Assembly: GCA_032719365.1 (NCBI GenBank)
Contig: CM064874.1
Location: 33,714,716-33,778,715, forward strand
DNA: 64,000 bases
Direction: 5' to 3'
Source of the DNA: Prinsepia uniflora
Taxonomy: Eukaryota > Streptophyta > Magnoliopsida > Rosales > Rosaceae
The translations under genes were made by a program, and so were the position numbers. Positions 57,026 to 64,000 of this stretch are shown one piece after another. The first letter of the stretch is position 1. Every line of letters begins with the position of its first letter. The notes beneath the pieces were generated by a model. It made no database searches, was not told where the DNA came from, and was given only the letters and a program-made list of their open reading frames with translations.

Positions 57026-60000
57026 TAACACGACCCATCCCCAATCCCCCGGGATTAAGGGCTAAGTCATGCTCCCGTCTAATTCTTGTGCGACACGAAG
57101 GCTAACTGACGACCAACCTTCATGTAACACGTAAGCCGGATAAGGGATCCCCAAACGAACCGTCCAAAAACTTCCGGACTTCCCAGAGCGCGCAAAACCT
57201 ACTGTGGATCGCGTGTGTTATGTCTCCGTCTCTTGAACAACAGCCCGCACCGCAACAACCTGGAGGATATCGAAAAACACAAAAGACTGTGAGTGGACAA
57301 AAATAAGGGATAAGTTTAGAAAACAGTTTATCAGAAAGACATTTATACCCTCCATTTAAAAACCAATGCATGCATATAAAACTCGTTCGATAACCGAGAT
57401 AAGGAAACCTTCATTGAAAAACCAGAATCATTTTCTTTTCTCAAATCCTTAATTCAAATCCAGGGCCTCAGCCCAAAATCATAAATCCTCATCAAGTGCG
57501 GGAACTCAGCCCAAAACTTATCAAAACCAAATCATCCGGACCATTGCCCAAAACATCTGAAAACCAGTGAAAACACAAAAAAAAAAAAAAAACACAATCA
57601 AGTGCGCCCGAGTTTTTAAACTCAAAACACATGCGCATAATCAGGCCATCTCGGGATATCAACGAGTCTTTAAACTCAAAACACAATCAACAAGCCTCGG
57701 GGGATATCACAATAACCGAGTCTTTAAACTCAAAAAATATCAATCTAGGGCCCTCCCCCTTCAATCAACCGAGTCTTTAAACTCAAAACCAGATCCAACC
57801 GTTTTCGTTTTCCGGGTCTTTAAACCCAAAACCATTTTTCAAAGGGTCTTTAAACCCAAAACCAAGTGAAAACCATAGAAAATCCATATTCGAATTCGCA
57901 ATCACGATTCCGTAAGCCGGCATCCCGAACCACCATCCAGAACCCAAATCCAGAATTTTTCTTTCAAGTTTCAAAACCGAATCAAAAATCATCTTTTCAA
58001 AATTCGATTCCAAAATCGAAATCTCGTTTATCGAAATCGCATGAACAGAGCTTCGAGCCCGAAATCACTTTTCCAAAATCCATTAGAAATCATTGAAATC
58101 AATTCATATGTCAAATCCCAAAATCAAATCATGAAAACCATGATCAAATCACAATATAATTGGAAACTCGTAAAACGTGCAAATACGTCATAATCTCGAA
58201 ATTCGTGCAAAATTGTAAATCATCATGATCATAATCATAACCATAGAATCACGTATGGAAAAAATATAAAAACATATATGCATGCATCATAAGTTAGAAA
58301 GCAAAGTCCACTCACAGACCATTTACGACGTTGCCTCGATACACGCGCACTTAAGCCGTTCCCGGCTAATCCGTTATCACCGGCTTCCCCGAACCTGTCC
58401 AAATCCCATAATTAGGTCACTAACGACTTAATTAAGCTTTTACTAAGTCCCCGTAATATTTTCTAATTTTTAACTATTTTTAACTGAGCCCTTAAATCTT
58501 CGGACATTCCAAAATCTATCGAGACGATGTCCGATCGACTCGAAACCAGTGCCAAAATGTTCGTTACATTGATTACATCATTTCACATGTTGGTCACTTC
58601 CTCAAAAGGTGTGCCATGTACCCACACGTGCCGCCCAAAGGGGCTGCACGTGGGCCTCATACGTGGCACTATTCATCTTCTCCTTCCTCTCACCGACCTG
58701 GTTTAGACCGGTTTGAACCGGGCCGATTCGACCAAGCCGGCGATCATGGTTTCTAGCTGTTCTTGGTTCGTTTTTAGTCCTTTTTAGGTCATTAGGTTCG
58801 TCAAAACACATATCATTGATTTAGCTAATTAAATCTTGAAAGTTGAGCTTGTTTTATACCTTCCAAAATCAAAGAAGATCCTTCAATTTTCTCCTCTGGT
58901 TCCGGCCACCACAAGCCACCCCAAGCCATGATTCCAAGTCAGCACTTCCCCTTTTGACCTCCAGACTGTTATCCTAGCATCCAATTCAACTAACCATCAC
59001 TATAACACTAGTTACCATTTTCGTATTCAAATTCGATTTTCATGGAACTATCACTTACCTTCTTTCTCAAGCTTCGACTTCGAGTCCAGGGAGCTCGTTT
59101 CCCTCCCAATCAACTTCCATTCAGGGACCAGTGGTTAAATACCACGTTTACAAGTGATAAGGTCACTGGTTCCTCAGGGTTTCGCGTCTCTTTTGTTTCT
59201 CACTCCGTCGTGGTCACCGTCCACGACGGCTTCCACCAAGCCACCATTTGCAAACCTCTCAGTCTATTCTCTGTTTTCCGTTCATCACACACTGGAAAAT
59301 GTTATAGTTTAGGCAGTTGAACTCACAATCACACTCCTCTGTTTTGTTTTGCTCACGGTTAGTACCGCCTTCCACGACCGCGCTTTATGGTGGCACCACC
59401 ATTCAACTCACCCTTTACACTTTGGGTTTCACTCACTAGTCAGGGCCAAGGGATGAAGATCGAGGGAAAATGGTGGAAGGTTCTCTCTGTTTTTCTTTTG
59501 AACCAAACTGTGCCATAGTTTAAAACAATGAAAGCAGTGAGTGAGAGTTCCACGGCCTTCCAAAGGGGGCCATGTGTCCAAATTTCTGTGGGCGTAAATT
59601 CCGGAGCAAGCCAAGTGTCTATCTCTAACTGGGCACAGATCCCAATGCAGGAAATGACCAAAATGCCCCTAAAGGACAATTTACCATTTTTCCCCTCGGA
59701 CGTTTAGACCAAAATCTAACGCGTCCAAAATCTAATGACCATGTGCCGCCTGTCGTTGTACTCAGGGGATCGAGACCTACCTAACGGTCCTCGACTTACG
59801 TGATAATAACTTGTCGTACACAAAGTCAACCATTTTCCCCTTCTTAAGCAAATTAACAAACTACCCTCGAACTTCTGAACTCGTGACGTGCAACCTTTCT
59901 ATGAACGTGCAACCTTTCGGAACGTGGCCCCCTTTCGGAATCGGACTTGCAACCTTTCTATGAACTCGTGACGTTCCGAACTACGTCACAGTCCTCGGTC

Positions 60001-60167
60001 AGGGTCCATTTGACCGCCCGAAAAAAAGTCAACCTTTTTACCCAATTTAAGGGAAAAAATGTCATTTCGCACCTTCCGTCCGAAATCACCCAACTAATCA
60101 CCGATTATCATTACTAATCTGTCATTAAGCACTAATCTAGTCCTAATTTCTGTGACGGGTCGTTACA
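57026..60167 (-). mobile_element. F2, solo LTR
   Basis: 3,142 bp, TAACACGACCC to GGGTCGTTACA, flanked by perfect GTAAA (57021-57025 and 60168-60172). It is related to F1 and A1. It contains the module (58315 to 57260, minus), a TTTAAA-loop array (57608-57855) and an LTR-start part with a scrambled segment at 59880-59970. The ORFs at 57567 and 57866 lie in repeats and are not genes. Confidence 0.92.
57260..58315 (-). other. Intron-like LTR module in F2
   Basis: On the minus strand: GTGAGTGGAC (58315-58306), ATGCATGCAT (58278-58287), array, ATGCATGCAT near 57366, GTCCACTCAC (57298-57289), then CTCCAG|GT with AG at 57261-57260. Confidence 0.5.
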
Positions 60168-60172
60168 GTAAA

Positions 60173-60830
60173 CATCCACAATTGCAAATTCGACTTTGAT
60201 CACATTCAATTATCGAAAGGTTTGAGTTTTGGGTTCCCTGGGCTTTGTCTCTCCTTCCATTTTCCATTTCATTCAATTCCTTCGCTCCTCATTTCTCAAA
60301 CTTCCTCAATTGATCAAGAATGAAGGGGATTAATGATGGCTAGATGTTGAGCACTAATGCTCTATTTTCTCTCAATTCCACCACACCGTTCATGTTAAAT
60401 GACCAAATAAAGTTTTCAAATCCTCAGTACAACGATCAGTGCCACTAATTGTTTTATTAGAATGACAGATGTCACTTTGTGGCAATCCCACGCCCAATTC
60501 AACAGTCACAGGTGTCCATCGTTTGGTTAAAATACCATTAACATAGTTGAATCAGCCATCATAGCCAAATTACCATTTTACCCCTACCATAACAAATTAC
60601 CAAAATGTCCTTCATATATCTAGACCCGTAACTTTGTCATCCGAACTCCGATTGACGCATGCCACTTGTCTACGGATTCAGCGTCTCGAGACCTACCCAA
60701 CGATCTTTACGGCTAGTCCAAAAAGTGTCCCAATCAAAAAGTCAACTTTCGGCCTTTATAACTAGGGGCAAAATTATCATTTCCTTCAAATTTTCCAAAT
60801 TTTCCCTTTTCGAATTTCCGGGTCGTCACA
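60173..60830 (-). repeat. G 5' LTR, second part
   Basis: Continues G after F2, closely matching 50930-51480, and ends GGGTCGTCACA. This is the intact LTR end missing from the 3' copy. Confidence 0.87.
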
Positions 60831-60835
60831 CCGCT

Positions 60836-62768
60836 TCCGTCACATATCATATCCGGGTCTGTAAACCCAAACACAGATCCAGCAAATCCAATTAAAAACC
60901 ATTTTATCAAATCCAAATCCATATATCCATTTTCAAATCTGAATCCGAAATCATCATTTCGAATAAAGCCAAATCCGGAATCATCATTCCGAATCCAAAT
61001 CCAGAAATCATTCACGTTTATCGAAATCACTTTTCGAAAACCATTTATAAACCATTGAAATCAATTCATAATTCAAATCCCAAAATCATAGCATCGAAAC
61101 CATTATCAAATCATAGCATAAAACCATAATCTCATAAAACGTGCAAATACGTAAAAGTCCTTGAAATACGTGCAAATCATAAATCAGAGATATCATCATC
61201 ATAATCATAGAATCACATATTGAAAACAGATAAAAAAAATTATGCATGCGTCATAATTTAGAAGGTAAAGTCCACTCACAGAACATTCGCATGCCGCCTC
61301 GATACACTTGCAATTACGCTTTCCCAGCTAATCCACTATCACCGGACATCCCGAACTTGTCCAAATCACATTCTAAGGTCACTAACTACTTCAATAAGCT
61401 TCCAATAAATACCCGTAATTTTTCCGAATTTTTAATTATTTTTAAACTCGATTCTAAACTTTCGGACATCCCGAATCCTATCGAAACGATGTTCGATCGA
61501 CTCGAAACTAGTCCCAAAATGTTCGTTACATCGATTACATTAAAAGTCATGTTGAAAAATTCCCCAAAAGAGGTGCCACGCGCCCCCACGCGCATGCACT
61601 GGTTGTCTTCAACCTTGGGCAAACTAGGTTCAGACTGGTCCAGTTCAGCCTCGTCCAACCCAAACTGGCGAGGCCAGTTTTTAGCCATTTTTAGTCCGAT
61701 TGCAGTCCTATTTCTTCCATTAGTTTCATTTGTCATTTCCAATCCAATCAAATGATCAAAACTTGAAATTAAAGTCAATAGTATACCTCCCCGATCAATG
61801 ATCGAATTCCTATTTTTCCTCCTCTCTGTCCGGCCATCACAGACCACCACAGGCCATGGTTTTGGGCTCTATACATTCCTTTAAACCTCTAATACCTTAC
61901 CCAATCAACCACAGGAGTCAATAATAGCTAAAACTAACTTTGTCATTTTTAAATTCAAACTAAAACTTCACGGGAACAATCACCTATCGTCGTCGTCGTG
62001 CTCCACCGCGACTACCACTGCATTTGTCTTAACCTCACCTCTCATTTCTATTCAGAAATCATGAGCAATCACATTTGAGGGGGAATGGATCGTTTGTTCA
62101 TCACGGCGTACGGGTCCCATGTTCTGTTTTCCCGGTTCCAGAGCCACCGTCGTGGACGGCCCTCCACGGTGGCACCACCACCTTCCCCATCATCTAGTCT
62201 CTCATTTTCCTTCCCAAAGGTTACCGAAATGATGAAGATCAAAGGAAGAGGATGGGAGAATGTTCATGCTCTGTTTTTCTCTTTTAACCCCAAAACAGTG
62301 CAAACCTCACCATTTTCACTATTTCATAACAACATGAAGACGGTGTCCAAGCTTCCACAACCATCCAGAGAAGGCCACGTGTCCTAATTTTTGTGGACAA
62401 AAATTCCAAGGAAATCCAAGTGTCACAATCCCACAAGCACAGATCCCAAGGCAGAGAAAAATACCAAAATGCCCTTGAGGTTAAATTACCATAATGCCCC
62501 TCAACTTCCGAACGTCATAACGTCTTCCTCGAATGTCAGAATCGGACGTGCCACCTGTCTATGAACTCGTGACTTCCTGAACTACATCACAGTCATCGGC
62601 CAAAGTCCATTTGACCACCCAAACCAAAAGTCAACATTTCGCCCATTCTAGGAGCAAAACCGTCCTTTCGCACCGTCCGTCCGAAAATACCCAACTAATC
62701 ACCGATTAATCTCACTAATCCGTCATTACCCACTAATCAAATCCCGAAATCTGGGACGCGTCGTTACA
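60836..62768 (-). repeat. F1 LTR, second part
   Basis: Resumes F1 after G. GTCCACTCAC (plus) is at 61270-61279 with an ATGCATGCG motif just before. It ends GCGTCGTTACA. The ORFs at 61246-61850 on both strands overlap and lack motifs. Confidence 0.83.
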
Positions 62769-62773
62769 TTAAT

Positions 62774-63200
62774 GATCTTTAATCTTGCTTGAAATTTTTT
62801 TTCTAAAAGTTAAAGAATTCCTTGGTTTTAATGCGCTATTGAACTAAGGTATATTAGTAAGGTGTTAGGATAGATTCAGGCGTTCATGGTTTATTCTAGG
62901 TTGAAAGCAACGTAGCTAAGTAAAAGAAATAAGATGTTAAGATAATTGGATAAGGTAAAAGACTTAGTGGAAGATAAATGTGCTCCTAACTAAAGTTCTC
63001 TCCCAATCAATTCAAAACCAATCTAGTTTTCAACTACTTTCTAACAACTCAATGTTTTCAAACTCCCATTTAATCATCTTTTAATTATGTTTACAAAAAA
63101 GAAACGTGGTACCCTTAATCCCCGGCTTGAACAATCCCTTACTTGCACAACTACTAAAACTACAAAAAGGGTTAAGTTGAGGAACCTTTGGTTCACATCA
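62774..63200 (+). repeat. ATH LTR, second part
   Basis: Continues the ATH LTR after F1, AT-rich, ending CACATCA just before a primer site. Over 1.5 kb of this LTR is in the window in total. Confidence 0.65.
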
Positions 63201-63205
63201 ATTTT

Positions 63206-63223
63206 TGGCCCCATTTTCAGGGA
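63206..63223 (+). promoter_or_regulatory. ATH primer binding site (tRNA-Asp type, degraded)
   Basis: TGGCCCCATTTTCAGGGA resembles the Athila-type site TGGCGCCGTTGCCGGGGA, complementary to plant tRNA-Asp, with five differences. The preceding ATCAATTTT context also fits. Confidence 0.6.
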
Positions 63224-63507
63224 TTGAAAAGTCCCCTGCGTTTTTTTGTTTCTCGTTTGTGTTTGTGTTTAGTATTCATTCGTCAATCCTCACCATTCCA
63301 TAGTTTGTAATTTGTAGGTACATGCACACTCGAGGCAATCCTCAAGGTGAGCTCACTCCCCTTGTCCTTTAGATAAAACGAAGACTTTGTTCATCCAAGA
63401 ACAGAGAAGAAGAATCTAGTGTACCTTTGAACCTAGACCAAGTGTTTCTATCCAACTCAAGTTCCAACTCACCCATCCATTCAAGAACCTATTCACCCAT
63501 CAACACC
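63224..63507 (+). other. ATH leader between primer site and gag
   Basis: About 0.28 kb of untranslated leader. An upstream ATG at 63427 is in frame with the gag ATG at 63508; either could start. No other feature seen. Confidence 0.5.
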
Positions 63508-64000
63508 ATGGCCAAATTGAGATCTATCCGTGACCTTTCTTCATCATTGGTGGCAGGAGGAATTCCATCATGCATTCAATACACACCTCCTGCTCAAGGT
63601 AAGTCAAGAAACATATAACTCAAGTCTATTCTCTTGCATAGAATCCTTGTCTTCCATGGATTCTCAACCGACGATCCAAACATGCAACTCATATAGTTCC
63701 AAATCGTGTGAGCTAGCATGGTTCCCACGGGAGTGGATGAAGACATGCTCAAGCTCAAGGCATTCCCTTACTCCTTGGTAGATCATGCTAAGGATTGGTT
63801 GTACAAGCTTCCAAGTGGCCACATCACTACTTGGGAGGACATGATGAAGGTTTTCCTAGAAAAGTACTTTCCTACCTCATGTGTCATCACTTTACTCCAA
63901 TTCTTATATGAAGGATTGCTTCCTCTTGAGAGGAAAATGTTGGATGCTGCAAGTGGTGGATCCTTTGTTGACAAGACTCCTAAAAAAGGCATGGCAGTGA
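63508..64000 (+). pseudogene. ATH gag, broken, runs off the window
   Basis: One frame, interrupted by TAA at 63616 and two further stops before 63720, then open to the window end. The recognisable Gag core is LKAFPYSLVDHAKDWLYKLP, TTWEDMMKVFLEKYFP and FLYEGLLPLERKMLDAASGG, typical of Athila-like Ty3/gypsy Gag. Between KYFPTSCVI and LLQFLYEGLL the family usually has several tens more residues, so an in-frame deletion is likely. The first part (63508-63615) is the less conserved N-terminus. Clade assignment rests on these motifs and the primer site. Confidence 0.75.

Larger units (their letters stand above)
48793..60830 (-). mobile_element. Element G, degenerate Tekay-like element, carrying F2
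   Basis: On the minus strand: 5' LTR (60830 to 54964, split by F2), primer site, internal remnant (54963 to 51481) and a 3' LTR (51480 to 48793) lacking its first roughly 110 bp and the polypurine tract. The flanks CCGCC (48788-48792) and CCGCT (60831-60835) are a duplication with one mismatch. F1 resumes on the right. Confidence 0.85.
47979..62768 (-). mobile_element. F1, solo LTR interrupted by G
   Basis: A single LTR in two parts, 47979-48792 and 60836-62768 (about 2.75 kb together), with no internal region of its own. TTAAT flanks it at 47974-47978 and 62769-62773. Its TTTAAA-loop array is at 48585-48775. The last base pair of the LTR is mutated (CGACACG where F2 has TAACACG). Confidence 0.87.

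Noticed and set aside
61246..61850. 169- and 154-codon overlapping ORFs on opposite strands
   Set aside because: Both lie in the F1 LTR over its conserved promoter-side blocks and show no protein motif.

Overview
The window looks like plant heterochromatin, probably from an angiosperm; I cannot name the species. I found no host gene, rRNA or tRNA gene, CRISPR array or bacterial feature. Essentially all 64 kb is nested Ty3/gypsy LTR retrotransposon DNA. The LTRs are mostly 2.5-3.6 kb, begin TGTAACGACCC or TGTGACGACCC, end near GGGTCCTGACA, and adjoin an initiator-Met primer site (TGGTATCAGAGC). The one long coding region is a Tekay/Del-type chromovirus gag-pol. Element names used here (ATH, E, B1, B2, A1, A2, C1, C2, D, F1, F2, G) are local labels.

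Layout. The outermost host is an Athila-like element, ATH: LTR parts at 46896-47978 and 62774-63200, then a tRNA-Asp primer site and a broken gag at the right end. Element E (1-46895, +) lies next to or inside the ATH LTR. B1 (4036-45359, -; TSD ATGAA) is inserted in E's 3' LTR. B1's own 3' LTR is broken three times: by solo LTR A1 (4962-8600, TSD AGCCT); by B2 (9133-22489, +), which carries A2 (13062-20496) with the gag-pol; and by the D composite (22965-39057, -), which carries C1 (25874-36670, +), into which C2 had inserted. F1, a solo LTR (47979-62768, TSD TTAAT), is inserted in the ATH LTR. It holds G (48793-60830, -), which holds solo LTR F2 (57026-60167, TSD GTAAA). The deepest path is ATH > E > B1 > D > C1 > C2.

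Coding content is all decayed. A2 has gag, protease, RT, RNase H, integrase and the start of a chromodomain, broken by five stops and one A-tract frameshift. C1 and C2 keep gag only. E and B1 have internal regions of about 3.0 kb without usable ORFs (LARD-like). G holds scraps of gag, protease, RT and the GPY/F region.

The most interesting signal is in the LTRs. Families that otherwise differ share a 0.7-1.4 kb module. It opens with GTGAGTGGAC, a strong 5' splice-site match, and closes with the complementary GTCCACTCAC followed by a pyrimidine tract and CAG|GT. ATGCATGCAT (RY) palindromes often lie just inside both ends. Within the module each family has its own array of short inverted repeats whose arms covary while the loop stays constant. 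The LTRs also carry an as-1-like TGACG-N7-TGACG site and a GC-rich hairpin. I read this as a structured LTR intron or RNA module; that is inference.
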